This document shows, one piece after another, positions 37,409 to 46,486 of a stretch of 64,000 nucleotides of DNA. Each line of letters starts with the position of its first letter. Position 1 is the first letter of the stretch. Under the pieces are notes generated by a model. That model did no database searches, was not told the DNA's origin, and saw only the letters and a list, made by a program, of their open reading frames with translations. A program made the position numbers and the translations under genes. The DNA is from Lachnospiraceae bacterium (GTDB taxonomy: Bacteria; Bacillota; Clostridia; Lachnospirales; Lachnospiraceae), in NCBI GenBank assembly GCA_021770345.1, contig JAETRD010000007.1, positions 96,537 through 160,536 on the forward strand, read 5' to 3'.

Positions 37409-39157
37409 ATGGAAACACAGGACATAAAATTTCACGAGATCACAATGGAAGACAAGCGGTGGATGGATGAGAAATTTGCCGAGGAAGGGAAAAATGCCTG
37501 TGAGTATACATTCGCCAACAATTTTATCTGGCGGAAGCGGTACGGGGTTGCGGTGGCGGAAGTCTGCGGATGTCTCGTTGTGCGTTCCCGGGAAGACGGT
37601 TCCCCGGTCTACTCGTATCCGGTGGGAAACGGGGATAAAAGGGAAGCGGTCACACAGCTGCTTTCCCTGTGCCGGAGAACGAATCAACCCCTTTTCTTAT
37701 TTCCGGTGCTCGAGGACGACAGACGCCGGCTGGCGGAGTGGTTTCCGGGGCGGTTTCTGATCGCGGAGAGCAGGGACAATTTTGATTATATCTATTCCAG
37801 GGAAAAGCTTGAGACGCTGGCAGGAAAAAAACTGCACGGGAAGAGGAATCACATCGCGCGGTTTAAGGATGAGGGAGACTGGCGCTATGAGCCCCTGACC
37901 TCGGAAAATGCCGAGGATTGCAGGCAGATGACGTATACATGGATCCGGATGCGGTCGGAAAAGTGGAATGAGGAGATGAACGAGGAGATCGAGGTGCTCC
38001 ACGAGGCGTTTGACCACAGGGAGGAGCTCGGACTCGTGGGCGGGGTGCTTTACCGCGGGGACGAAATCGTGGCTTTTACGATGGGAGAGCCGTTGACCGC
38101 GGATACGTTTGTGGTGCACTTCGAGAAGGCATACCCGAAGCTGCAGGGGGCTTATCCGATGATCAATCAGCAGTTTGTGCAGCATGTCTGCGGAGATTTT
38201 GACTACGTCAACCGGGAGGACGACACTGGCGACGAAGGGCTGCGGAAGGCAAAGCTTTCGTATTATCCCGAGATACTTCTGAAAAAATACAGCGCCGCGG
38301 AGAGCCCGGTGGTGTTTGCGGACCGCGATGCGGATGCAGAGCAGATACAAAGGCTGTGGACGACCTGCTTTGGGGACACAAAAGAAGACATCGCGTATTA
38401 TATGGAACAGCGCATGACCGATCAGAATATGCTCGTCATTCATGCGGACGGGAACATCGTGTCCATGGCAAGTTTTCTGCCGGTACAGTACCGGATGGAC
38501 GGGGCGTATGTGGATGCGTATTATGTGTATGCGGTCGGCACCCTGCCGGAGTACCGGGACAGAGGATATGCGACACAGATTCTGGAATTTGCGAAGGAGT
38601 GGTATCGGGCGCCGCTTCTGCTGGCCCCGGCAGGGGAATCGCTGACCGGGTACTATGCAAAGCGCGGATTTCGCACTGCCTTTTCCGGGGAGCGCTGCCT
38701 GCAGGGGGAAGCCGGCGTACAGGAAGTGGCTTCGCTGCATGCGCTGGAATGGCAGCCGCAGGAAGAGCTGACGGAGGAGCCTGTGAGCCCCGAGGAGTAT
38801 GTCAGAATCCGCGATGCGCGGCTGGAGAGAGAAGGCTATGTGCGGTGGGACACGGACGCGGTGCGCTATGCGATGGGGCAAAATGAAAGGTGCGGAGGGG
38901 AGACGGTTGCGGTTGTCTCCGAAACGCCGGATGCCGGGGAGCGTGATGTGCTGATGTATCATCCGCAGGGAGACTGTCTGCGCATTCTGGAGACGACGCT
39001 TCCGCCGGATAAGCTGGAGCGGTTTCTCCCCGTGCTTTTTGCAAAAACCGATACCCGGGAGGTGCAGACTGCGGGGCTTTCGGGGATGTGCTGGCTGCCG
39101 GAAGGAAGAAAGGACTGTCAAAGCGGTATGGGATATCTCGGGTTGACGTTGGACTGA
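37409..39157 (+). CDS. DUF2156 phosphatidylglycerol lysyltransferase-like domain fused to GNAT acetyltransferase
   Basis: 582 residues (AAGGAGAACT upstream). Residues ~1-290 match the LPG_synthase_C/DUF2156 fold, itself GNAT-like (CEYTFANNFIWRKRYG, GKKLHGKRNHIARFKDEG, AYPMINQQFVQHV). Residues ~295-440 form a second GNAT with the acetyl-CoA loop GTLPEYRDRGYATQILEFA. The last ~140 residues are unassigned. No membrane segments, so unlike MprF it is cytosolic. Single-domain DUF2156 proteins are common in Clostridia; the fusion suggests acyl or aminoacyl transfer on a shared substrate. Function unknown. Confidence 0.75.
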   Translation: METQDIKFHEITMEDKRWMDEKFAEEGKNACEYTFANNFIWRKRYGVAVAEVCGCLVVRSREDGSPVYSYPVGNGDKREAVTQLLSLCRRTNQPLFLFPVLEDDRRRLAEWFPGRFLIAESRDNFDYIYSREKLETLAGKKLHGKRNHIARFKDEGDWRYEPLTSENAEDCRQMTYTWIRMRSEKWNEEMNEEIEVLHEAFDHREELGLVGGVLYRGDEIVAFTMGEPLTADTFVVHFEKAYPKLQGAYPMINQQFVQHVCGDFDYVNREDDTGDEGLRKAKLSYYPEILLKKYSAAESPVVFADRDADAEQIQRLWTTCFGDTKEDIAYYMEQRMTDQNMLVIHADGNIVSMASFLPVQYRMDGAYVDAYYVYAVGTLPEYRDRGYATQILEFAKEWYRAPLLLAPAGESLTGYYAKRGFRTAFSGERCLQGEAGVQEVASLHALEWQPQEELTEEPVSPEEYVRIRDARLEREGYVRWDTDAVRYAMGQNERCGGETVAVVSETPDAGERDVLMYHPQGDCLRILETTLPPDKLERFLPVLFAKTDTREVQTAGLSGMCWLPEGRKDCQSGMGYLGLTLD

Positions 39158-39183
39158 ATAGCCTCTCTGCTGCGAGTTATCAC

Positions 39184-39231
39184 ATGTTTGCATGCAAGTT
39201 TGCACACAAGTTTGCACGCAAGTTTGTGCAA
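39184..39231 (+). repeat. Four 12-bp tandem repeats before hpf
   Basis: Units resemble AAGTTTGCACAC, beginning at 39184, 39196, 39208 and 39220. The last two can pair as TTGCAC...GTGCAA. They lie between the acetyltransferase stop and the hpf promoter. Confidence 0.7.
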
Positions 39232-39275
39232 ATATAAATTTTGTCTGAAAACATTGCCGAAATCAATATATATTC

Positions 39276-39303
39276 TTGATATACGAGAGGAATATGCTAT
39301 AAT
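39276..39303 (+). promoter_or_regulatory. Promoter of hpf
   Basis: TTGATA, 16-bp spacer, TATAAT, about 56 bp before the start. Confidence 0.6.
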
Positions 39304-39358
39304 ATACCTATGATACGGGGATGGCCGATCAAATAAGCAGCAAGGGGGGTTTTACATC

Positions 39359-39889
39359 ATGAGGATCAAGATTACGGGGAGAAATATCGAGCTGACAGAC
39401 GGGCTGAAGGCAGCGGTGGAGGACAAGCTGAACAAACTTGAAAGGTACTTTACACCGGACACGGATGTATTTGTGACACTCAGTGTGGAAAAGGAGCGAC
39501 AGAAAATAGAGGTAACGATTCCGGTGAAAGGCAGCTATATCCGCTCCGAGCAGGTCAGCAATGACATGTATGTTTCCATTGACCTTGTGGAGGAGGTTAT
39601 TGAACGCCAGTTAAAGAAATACAGAACAAAGCTTGTGACAAAACAGCAGAATGCGGGAGCGATTTTCAAGCAGGAGTTTTTAGATGCGGTTTCGGATGAG
39701 GACGAAGAGATTCGGATTATCCGCACGAAGAAATTCAGCATGAAGCCGATGTACGCGGAGGATGCCTGTGTGCAGATGGAACTGCTCGGACATGATTTCT
39801 TTGTGTTTATCAACGCGGAGACCGAGGATGTCAATGTGGTATACAAGCGAAAAGGCGGTACTTATGGCCTGATAGAGCCGGAAATTTAA
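39359..39889 (+). CDS. hpf: Ribosome hibernation-promoting factor, long form
   Basis: 176 residues after AAGGGGGGT. The N-terminal domain (MRIKITGRNIELTDGLKAAV, EDKLNKLERYF) binds the decoding centre. The C-terminal domain (IIRTKKFSMKPMYAEDACVQMELLGHDFFVFINAETEDVNVVYKRK region) dimerises ribosomes into 100S particles in stationary phase. The two-domain length marks the long HPF of Firmicutes. Single gene with its own promoter and terminator. Confidence 0.96.
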   Translation: MRIKITGRNIELTDGLKAAVEDKLNKLERYFTPDTDVFVTLSVEKERQKIEVTIPVKGSYIRSEQVSNDMYVSIDLVEEVIERQLKKYRTKLVTKQQNAGAIFKQEFLDAVSDEDEEIRIIRTKKFSMKPMYAEDACVQMELLGHDFFVFINAETEDVNVVYKRKGGTYGLIEPEI

Positions 39890-39945
39890 TCAGGTGGTTT
39901 GAGATGTGCTGTCTCATATGAATCATAGATTTCAGGAAGCGGGAG

Positions 39946-39983
39946 CCGGAACTCTGGAGAATTACTTCGGGGTTCCGGTTTTT
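39946..39983 (+). terminator. Terminator after hpf
   Basis: 9-bp stem CCGGAACTC with GGGTTCCGG (one wobble), then five T. Confidence 0.75.
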
Positions 39984-40115
39984 GCTGTTTGTATAAAGTA
40001 TGTATTTAGAAATTCGGGAAAATGAACTATAATTGTAGTTGATTACCCGCATGACAGAATACAAATGATGATGAGTAATAAAAAAGAAATGATGACAGGA
40101 CAAAAAGAAGGAAGT

Positions 40116-40334
40116 ATGAAAAAAACAGCTTTAATAAAATTTATCAGAGAGGCAAGCCCCTTTGACGGGGAACGTATGGAGTTAGTGGAGGAGATATTGT
40201 CCGGATTAGAAGGAGGGCCGAAAGAGTTGGTGAAGAGTCAGATTTATCTGTACGGAAGTCAGATTAAGGCGGAGGAGCTTTTTGCGCGCCAGTTATTTTT
40301 ATGGCTTTGGGGGATGTTAGAGGAGAGAGAATAG
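40116..40334 (+). CDS. Small hypothetical protein
   Basis: 72 residues from ATG 40116, with AGAAGGAAGT upstream. An earlier in-frame start at 40065 has a poor site. Helical and mixed-charge (KKTALIKFIREASPFDGERM, ending LFLWLWGMLEERE with a Trp-rich helix). No family recognised. Located between hpf and ddl. Confidence 0.45.
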   Translation: MKKTALIKFIREASPFDGERMELVEEILSGLEGGPKELVKSQIYLYGSQIKAEELFARQLFLWLWGMLEERE

Positions 40335-40371
40335 TCGGTAGAAGACAGTCTGAAAAATAGATAGAAGGGAG

Positions 40372-40400
40372 TTGTCATGCGGGGAATAAAAATGTATAAT
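40372..40400 (+). promoter_or_regulatory. Promoter of ddl-murF
   Basis: TTGTCA, 17-bp spacer, TATAAT, 40 bp before the ddl start. Confidence 0.65.
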
Positions 40401-40440
40401 GAAGGGCGCAAAGTACATAGAAAGGGAATGGTTGTACATC

Positions 40441-41505
40441 ATGAAAATAGTTGTTTTAGCGGGAGGATTGAGCACTGAGCGGGACGTTTCGTTTAAAACA
40501 GGCGAGATGGTTACAAAAGCATTGCGGGAAGACGGACACCAGGTCATACTGCTTGATGTGTTTATGGGATATAGCGATAAAGCGGAGGAGCTGACAGGAA
40601 TTTTTGAGCGCGCGGAGGAAGTCAGCGTGAAAACGGGAAATATCCCCGAGGTGGCGCCGGACCTTGCGAAGATAAAGGCCAGCCGTGCGGACCAGTCCGA
40701 CAACTTTTTCGGACCGAATGTCATCGAGCTCTGCCGGATGGCCGATGTGGTATTTATGGCGCTTCACGGGGAGAATGGAGAAAATGGCAAAATACAGGCG
40801 GCGTTTGATCTGTTCGGCATACGCTATACGGGAACCGGTTATCTCGGCAGCGCTCTGGCGATGGATAAGGGAATGGCAAAGCAGCTTTTTGTGCAGAACG
40901 GGATCCCGACGCCGAGGGGAATTTCCGTCACGCGCGAGGAGAAAGCGGAGCGCGTCGGAGCACTCGGACTTTCGCTGCCCTGCGTCGTAAAACCGTGCCG
41001 GGGCGGTTCGAGTATCGGGGTTTCCATCGTGCGCACGGAAGATGAATTCAGCGACGCGCTTGCGGAGGGATTCCGTTGGGAGGATGAGCTTGTCATTGAG
41101 GAATATGTGGAGGGAAGGGAATTTTCCGTCGGCGTTATGGATTATCGGGCGCTTCCGGTGATTGAGATTGCTCCGGTAGAGGGTTTTTACGATTATAAGA
41201 ATAAATACAAGGCGGGGAGTGCGGTGGAGACCTGTCCCGCGGATCTGCCCGCAGAGATCGCGGAAAGGATGCAGCGATATGCCGAGGATGTGGCGCGGGT
41301 ACTCGGACTTGACACCTACTCCCGCATGGACTTTCTCATGAATGCGGAACATGAGGTCTTCTGTCTCGAGGCAAACACGCTTCCCGGAATGACTCCGACA
41401 AGTCTGCTTCCGCAGGAGGCGCAGACTGTCGGTATGAATTTTAACCAGCTCTGTGAGAAAATCATTGAGCTGTCGCTTCGCAGATACGAATGGAGTTTCA
41501 CATGA
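40441..41505 (+). CDS. ddl: D-alanine--D-alanine ligase
   Basis: 354 residues from ATG 40441. It joins two D-Ala for the peptidoglycan stem peptide. Seen: VVLAGGLSTERDVSF, MALHGENGENGKIQ, CVVKPCRGGSSIGVS (ATP grasp), YDYKNKYKAGSAVE (omega loop) and DFLMNAEHEVFCLEANTLPGM (metal ligands E and N). The KY in the loop favours D-Ala-D-Ala over D-Ala-D-Lac. It overlaps murF by 4 bp, placing successive peptidoglycan steps together. Confidence 0.95.
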   Translation: MKIVVLAGGLSTERDVSFKTGEMVTKALREDGHQVILLDVFMGYSDKAEELTGIFERAEEVSVKTGNIPEVAPDLAKIKASRADQSDNFFGPNVIELCRMADVVFMALHGENGENGKIQAAFDLFGIRYTGTGYLGSALAMDKGMAKQLFVQNGIPTPRGISVTREEKAERVGALGLSLPCVVKPCRGGSSIGVSIVRTEDEFSDALAEGFRWEDELVIEEYVEGREFSVGVMDYRALPVIEIAPVEGFYDYKNKYKAGSAVETCPADLPAEIAERMQRYAEDVARVLGLDTYSRMDFLMNAEHEVFCLEANTLPGMTPTSLLPQEAQTVGMNFNQLCEKIIELSLRRYEWSFT

Positions 41506-42932
41506 AAAATATGACGCCGGAACGCATCGCTGCCGCATGTGGGGGGACTTACATCGGCAGTGAGGAAATCAAAAAGAGAGAAATCAAAGGAGCCGTCATC
41601 GACAGCCGGCTTGTGGAGCAGGATTTTTTGTTTATCCCCGTGAAAGGCGCGCGGGTGGACGGCCATGACTTTATCCCGGCCGTCTTTGCCAGGGGCGCGC
41701 TTGTCGTGCTCTCGGAGCACCCTCTGGAAGATCCCGCCGGAGCCTATATCCTCGTGGAGGACACTCTGACGGCGATGAAGCGGATTGCGGAGTACTATCG
41801 GAAATCGCTGGATATCCGGGTGGTGGGGATCACCGGCAGCGTTGGGAAGACCAGCACGAAGGAGATGATTGCCTCCGTGCTTGCCGAAAAGTACAACGTC
41901 TTAAAGACAGAGGGCAACCTTAACAACGAGATCGGGCTGCCGCTGACGATTTTTAAGATACGCGATTATCACGAGGTTGCGGTGCTTGAGATGGGGATCT
42001 CGGAATTTGGGGAGATGGAGCGGCTGTCCCGGATGGCCGAACCGGATCTCTGCGTGATCACGAATATCGGGCTTTGCCACCTGGAAAATCTTGGGACGAG
42101 AGACGGTATTTTAAAGGCGAAGACAGAGTGCTTCGCGCATCTTAGGCCGGGCGGAACTGCCGTTTTGAACGGGGATGACGACAAGCTCTGCACGCAGAAA
42201 ACCGTAAACGGAAGTCCTGCCGTATTCTACGGTATCGGGCGTGAGTCAGGGCAGGCCGCCGCTGCGGCAGAACCGGCCTCCGCAGACGGCATCCCTGCGC
42301 CCGTCAAAAAGGAGGTCTATGCGACGGACATAAAGACGGTCGGGCTTACGAAAACGAGCTGTGTGATTCATCTCGGAGAGGAAAGCTTTGCCGCAGAGAT
42401 TCCGATTGCCGGGACCCATAATGTCTACAATGCGCTGGCCGCCGCCTGTGTTGCAAAGCGCCTTGGGCTGACCGCAGCGGAGATAAAACGCGGCATAGAG
42501 GCGGTGCAGACCATCGGCGGGCGCAGCAATCTCATTCAAAAAGACGGAATTACAATTATTGACGACTGCTACAATGCAAATCCCGTGTCGATGCAGGCGT
42601 CCGTTGACGTGCTGTCAAACGCGCCGGGGCGGAAAATTGCCGTGCTCGGCGATATGGGGGAGCTCGGTGAGGATGAGCGGGCGCTTCACGCGGCAGTCGG
42701 CGATCACTTTGCTGGAAAGCATATAGATATGCTGCTCTGTACGGGACCGCTGTCCGAAGAGCTTGCAAGGGCAGTCCGGGAGGCGAGTCCTTATACGGCC
42801 GTGTTCTATTTTGCGGACAAAGGCGAACTGATTGATAAGATCAAACACTGGAAGAGAGAAGGGGATACGATTCTGGTTAAGGCGTCTCACTTTATGGGTT
42901 TCGCGGAGGTTGTCCGGGCGCTGGCAGAGTGA
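41502..42932 (+). CDS. murF: UDP-MurNAc-tripeptide--D-Ala-D-Ala ligase
   Basis: 476 residues from ATG 41502, overlapping ddl, with GGAG 6 bp upstream. It attaches D-Ala-D-Ala, the last cytosolic step of UDP-MurNAc-pentapeptide. Seen: GAVIDSRLVEQDFLFIPVKG, ATP loop ITGSVGKTSTKEMI, NLNNEIGLPL, EMGISEFGEM, IDDCYNANPVSMQA and VLGDMGELGE. An extra Ala-rich segment around residues 250-265 (GQAAAAAEPASADG) is an insertion relative to most MurF. A very strong terminator follows. Confidence 0.95.
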   Translation: MKNMTPERIAAACGGTYIGSEEIKKREIKGAVIDSRLVEQDFLFIPVKGARVDGHDFIPAVFARGALVVLSEHPLEDPAGAYILVEDTLTAMKRIAEYYRKSLDIRVVGITGSVGKTSTKEMIASVLAEKYNVLKTEGNLNNEIGLPLTIFKIRDYHEVAVLEMGISEFGEMERLSRMAEPDLCVITNIGLCHLENLGTRDGILKAKTECFAHLRPGGTAVLNGDDDKLCTQKTVNGSPAVFYGIGRESGQAAAAAEPASADGIPAPVKKEVYATDIKTVGLTKTSCVIHLGEESFAAEIPIAGTHNVYNALAAACVAKRLGLTAAEIKRGIEAVQTIGGRSNLIQKDGITIIDDCYNANPVSMQASVDVLSNAPGRKIAVLGDMGELGEDERALHAAVGDHFAGKHIDMLLCTGPLSEELARAVREASPYTAVFYFADKGELIDKIKHWKREGDTILVKASHFMGFAEVVRALAE

Positions 42933-42978
42933 GAGAACAGAATTTCTCATATGATTTTTCATTTCCCGTGTGAAGTTT

Positions 42979-43022
42979 AACTTCTGGGAAACCCGATTAT
43001 ACAGGGTTTCCCGGAAGTTTTT
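42979..43022 (+). terminator. Terminator after murF
   Basis: 16-bp near-perfect stem (AACTTCTGGG arm 42979-42994 with 43004-43019), then T-run. Confidence 0.9.
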
Positions 43023-43062
43023 GGTAAGAGAAAATGCGGCGGCAAACAGCGGCTGCTTGTTT

Positions 43063-43797
43063 TTATATCATAGCCTCATGCGCGTCTAACATGTCCTTGA
43101 TGATATTCTGGCAGTAGACGCCGAGCTTTTTCTTTGTCTCTTTGTCGAGCTCATTCGGATAAATGGGGGCGCCGTATTCCAAAATGACGTGGGCTGTCTT
43201 TATCCGGGGAAACTGGTCTTCAAAAATGGCCGCGGAGTTTGTGATTGCCATCGGGATAATCGGACAGCCGGTCTTTTCCGCCATCTTAAAGCTTCCCTCT
43301 TTAAAAGGAAGCATCTGTTCATCAGTGGTATTTCTCGTGCCCTCCGGAAAAATACACATGGAAACGCCGTTTTTGATATTTTCAATGCCGGCAAGTATCG
43401 TCTTTAGTGCTGCCCGGGTGTCGTCCCGGTCCAGAAACAGGCAGTTTAAACGCCGCATCCAGGTGGACAGGAGCGGGACCTTTTCGATATTGTTTTTGGC
43501 GATATAGCCGGTAAGTCTTGGACAGCGGGCGTAGGTGATCAGAATGTCAAAGTCACTTTTGTGATTGCCGATATAGAGGACCGGGACATCCTTCGGGACA
43601 TGCTCCTCACCGATGACGGTAAGTTTTGTGCCGCAGATAAATAAAATGAACCGAAAGGCCCACTGTACAATGCGCAGCTGGCTTATCGCAGCCGCTTCGG
43701 GATGGCGCTTTCCGATCAGCCATTCCACCGCGAGAACCGGGATTCCGAGAAGTAAAAATAAAACCACAAACAATACAACGAGAATAATCCGTATCAT
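43063..43797 (-). CDS. plsC: 1-acyl-sn-glycerol-3-phosphate acyltransferase
   Basis: 244 residues, ATG at 43797. One N-terminal membrane segment (IILVVLFVVLFLLLGIPVLAV). NHKSDFD is the HX4D active site and FPEGTRNT is motif III. It makes phosphatidic acid at the membrane. Convergent with murF across 130 bp. Upstream, on its coding strand, TTGCCCGG/CCGGGCAA arms form a possible leader hairpin (43832-43868). Confidence 0.93.
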   Translation of the reverse strand: MIRIILVVLFVVLFLLLGIPVLAVEWLIGKRHPEAAAISQLRIVQWAFRFILFICGTKLTVIGEEHVPKDVPVLYIGNHKSDFDILITYARCPRLTGYIAKNNIEKVPLLSTWMRRLNCLFLDRDDTRAALKTILAGIENIKNGVSMCIFPEGTRNTTDEQMLPFKEGSFKMAEKTGCPIIPMAITNSAAIFEDQFPRIKTAHVILEYGAPIYPNELDKETKKKLGVYCQNIIKDMLDAHEAMI

Positions 43798-43972
43798 AAA
43801 AAATCCTTTCAGGGGAAAGCCCTAGTTTGTATTGCCCGGACGGAAGCTTTGTCGGCGCCGCCCGGGCAAGTTTTATTATATAGGGAATTTCTGGGAAACA
43901 CAACAAAGAAAATAAAACGGGAAAACAGGCATAATTTTCCTGGATCGCACATATAATAGAATAAAAGCAAAA

Positions 43973-44440
43973 ATGGGGGCAAAAGTGGACAAAGTGGACA
44001 GAGAAAAAAAGCTTCCCACGGGTGTTTATGAACTCTGTGTGCTGGGGCTTGTTCTGGCGGTATTTACATTTGGAGCGATGCTTGGCGGATGCAGCGTAGA
44101 GCGGACCAACGGAACCAAAGTTTCGGATTTGGAGTACAGTATTGTGGAGGAGGGCGAGCTTCCGGAGGAATTGCACGCGATGATAGAGGAGAAAAAGGCG
44201 GCGGATTTTAAGCTGACCTATGAGGCGGATGACGCGCTGTACATAGTCCGCGGCTATGGAGAACAGGCGACAGGCGGCTATAGTATTCGAATCAACGAGT
44301 GTTATCTGACATCAAATGCGGTACTGTTTGATACGGAGCTGGTGGGGCCGAGAAAGGGGGAGAGCGTCACAAAAAGTCCGAGCTTCCCCTATGTGGTGAT
44401 CAAAACAGGCTGTCAGGAAAAGCCGGTGGTTTTTGATTGA
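43973..44440 (+). CDS. PrcB-like domain lipoprotein
   Basis: 155 residues; ATG 43973, or GTG 43985 which has GGGGGC upstream. A membrane segment ends at lipobox MLGGC, so it is probably a lipoprotein. The C-terminal part matches the PrcB C-terminal domain: YIVRGYGEQATGGYSIRI, SPSFPYVVIKT. PrcB is an accessory of an exported protease complex in spirochaetes; here no protease gene adjoins. A single gene before veg. Confidence 0.72.
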   Translation: MGAKVDKVDREKKLPTGVYELCVLGLVLAVFTFGAMLGGCSVERTNGTKVSDLEYSIVEEGELPEELHAMIEEKKAADFKLTYEADDALYIVRGYGEQATGGYSIRINECYLTSNAVLFDTELVGPRKGESVTKSPSFPYVVIKTGCQEKPVVFD

Positions 44441-44476
44441 AATATTCTTAATATTTTATGAAGCGGGTACGTTTGT

Positions 44477-44505
44477 TTGACAAAATTTCAGTACTGTGCT
44501 ATAGT
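44477..44505 (+). promoter_or_regulatory. Strong promoter of veg
   Basis: Consensus TTGACA, 17-bp spacer, TATAGT. veg promoters are also very strong in Bacillus. Confidence 0.8.
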
Positions 44506-44563
44506 GAAGCATGGTTGTATTTTGGGGGAAATACGGGGAAACCGAATCAGGGAGGTAGATGAT

Positions 44564-44806
44564 ATGCAACAGGCAGACATCAGAAAGGTACGCGCTTCTG
44601 TGCATCAGCAGTGTGGAAAAAAGGTGCTTATTTGGCTTGACAGGGGACGCAATAAGATTGACATCCAGGAAGGTGTGATTCAGAATGCGTATCCGAGTGT
44701 ATTCACGGTGCTGGTGAATGACCGGCAGGAACAGAATCCGCCTCAGCTGTTATCGTTCAGCTATTCGGATATTATTACAAGAGATGTACGCATGAAGCTC
44801 TGTTGA
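44564..44806 (+). CDS. veg: Veg family protein
   Basis: 80 residues from ATG 44564 after GGGAGGTAGATGAT. QADIRKVRASVHQQCGKKV and LLSFSYSDIITRDV match Veg, a small Firmicutes protein affecting biofilm matrix genes and spore outgrowth. It has a consensus promoter and is followed by a terminator-like hairpin at the start of the sipL-like gene. Confidence 0.95.
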   Translation: MQQADIRKVRASVHQQCGKKVLIWLDRGRNKIDIQEGVIQNAYPSVFTVLVNDRQEQNPPQLLSFSYSDIITRDVRMKLC

Positions 44807-44834
44807 TGAAACAGAGACGAAATTGACAGGCATA

Positions 44835-44890
44835 AAATTCCTCACGTTCGAATAAGATTTTCTAAAGATTCGAAAGTGGGGAATTTTTTT
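44835..44890 (+). terminator. Terminator/attenuator overlapping the start of the sipL-like gene
   Basis: 19-bp stem with two mismatches (44835-44853 with 44868-44886) and seven T. The 3' arm carries the likely ribosome site GTGGGG, and the T-run supplies the TTG start codon at 44889. Confidence 0.8.
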
Positions 44891-46445
44891 GGAACTGAGA
44901 AAAGTAAAAATACATAGAAAACAGGAAAAAGTATCTGCTGTCAGCCAGATTACCCTTGACGATGATTATAATGTGCCGGATTACCGACCGGATATTGTAA
45001 AAGTGTTAAAGGAAAAGGGAGAGCTGCGCTTCGACGAGGTGAAAGCGGGGAACGGCGCCGCATGGGTAAAAGGAAGCCTCGTGTTCCGAATTTTATACCG
45101 CAGTGAGCAGAGTGAGGGAAAGATCAGCTGTCTCCGCGGCGAGATTCCGTTTCAGGAGAAAGTAAACGTAGAGGGACTGCAGGAATACGAGAAGGTTTTG
45201 GCCGGCGGTGAAATTGAAGATATCACAATCGGTGTGATTCATTCCAGAAAGTTAAATGTGCGCGCGGTGGTGGCGCTGCGGGTGTCCGTGTCGGAAGAGG
45301 TAGACGAGAATCTCACGGCCTGCCTCGAGGATACGGAGGAATACGAACAGAAAACGGAAAATTGGGAAACGCTGACACTGGTCGTATCTGCCCATGACGT
45401 GTGCAGGCAGAAAAGTGAAATTGTCCTGCCGTCGAGCAAACCAAACGTCCGGGAAATTCTCTGGCGAAGTATTGAACTGCGCAACGTGGAGAGCAGTATC
45501 AGAGACCGACAGGCGTCTGTCAGCGGGGAAGTGCTGGTATCGGTGCTCTACAGCGAGGAGGAAGAGAGCAGCCGCCTGCAGTGGTTTGAGACGACGGTGC
45601 CGCTTTCGTGCGGTGTGGAATGCGGGGCGGAGAGCGACGGAGACGTATATAAAATCAGAGTGAATCCGACGCAGATGGAACTGGAAGTAAAACCGGATTA
45701 TGACGGGGAAGAGCGTATTTTGGTGCTGGAACTGGCGTTGGACATGGATATCTGTGTGTGGCGGGAACAGCAGCTGGAACTGCTCGGGGATATCTATTCG
45801 CTGAAAAAGAATGTGATTCCGGTGCGCAAAGAGCGTATGGCGGAAAAGCTGCTCGTGAAAAATTATGCCAAGTGCCGCATCACGGAACAGATGGAGCTCC
45901 CGGAGAGCCAGGAGAAAATCCTGCAGATCTGCGCCTGTGAGGGCAGGGTCAATCTGGAGAAAAAGGAGCGCGTGGAAAACGGGATTCTGGCCGAGGGCAC
46001 AGTTACCGTGGAACTGCTCTACATCACAACGGACGATAATATGCCGGTGGGGACGGTAAAAGAGATTTATCCGTTTTCCCAGCTGATTGAGATTCCGGAA
46101 ATGGAAAATTCCCTCGCGATGGAGCTGGAATGCGGAATGGAGCAGCTCTCCGCGGTGATGCTCGACCAGGAGCACATCGAGATCAAGGCGGTTGTGCATC
46201 TGGACCTGCTGGCGTTTCTGCAGCAGAAGATATCCAATATCGAGGAACTTACGGAGGAGCCGCTTGACATGGAGCAGCTGCAGAACAGCCCGGGACTTGT
46301 CGGATATATTGCAGGGGCAGGGGATGATTTGTGGAAAATTGCGAAAGAGAATCATACGACGATCCGGGATATCATCGCCACAAATCAGTGGAAGGATACA
46401 TCGCCCGCTCCGGGGGAGACGATACTGATCGTGAAAAAGGTATAG
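44889..46445 (+). CDS. sipL: SipL-like spore coat morphogenetic protein (DUF3794 repeats plus LysM)
   Basis: 518 residues with a TTG start chosen because GTGGGG precedes it. Three SPOCS/DUF3794-type segments occupy most of the protein (DDDYNVPDYRPDIVKVL, LPSSKPNVREILWRSIELR, ESQEKILQICACEGRV). A C-terminal LysM domain follows (IAGAGDDLWKIAKENHTTIRDI). This layout and length match SipL of Clostridioides, which links coat assembly to SpoIVA through its LysM domain. Expected in the mother cell during sporulation. The hairpin at its start may block readthrough from veg in vegetative cells. Confidence 0.85.
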   Translation: MELRKVKIHRKQEKVSAVSQITLDDDYNVPDYRPDIVKVLKEKGELRFDEVKAGNGAAWVKGSLVFRILYRSEQSEGKISCLRGEIPFQEKVNVEGLQEYEKVLAGGEIEDITIGVIHSRKLNVRAVVALRVSVSEEVDENLTACLEDTEEYEQKTENWETLTLVVSAHDVCRQKSEIVLPSSKPNVREILWRSIELRNVESSIRDRQASVSGEVLVSVLYSEEEESSRLQWFETTVPLSCGVECGAESDGDVYKIRVNPTQMELEVKPDYDGEERILVLELALDMDICVWREQQLELLGDIYSLKKNVIPVRKERMAEKLLVKNYAKCRITEQMELPESQEKILQICACEGRVNLEKKERVENGILAEGTVTVELLYITTDDNMPVGTVKEIYPFSQLIEIPEMENSLAMELECGMEQLSAVMLDQEHIEIKAVVHLDLLAFLQQKISNIEELTEEPLDMEQLQNSPGLVGYIAGAGDDLWKIAKENHTTIRDIIATNQWKDTSPAPGETILIVKKV

Positions 46446-46486
46446 GGAAATTTCAGAAAGGCTGACAATTTCAGAACAGATATGAT

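Noticed and set aside
37697-39217. 506-codon minus-strand frame
   Set aside because: Antisense of the DUF2156/GNAT gene, rich in His, Arg and Pro as such shadows are.
39184-39231. CRISPR array
   Set aside because: The 12-bp units have no spacers and there are only four; no cas gene is present in the window.
39158-39358. raiA-motif RNA before hpf
   Set aside because: The gap is short, filled by repeats and a promoter close to the start, leaving no room for that ~200-base RNA.
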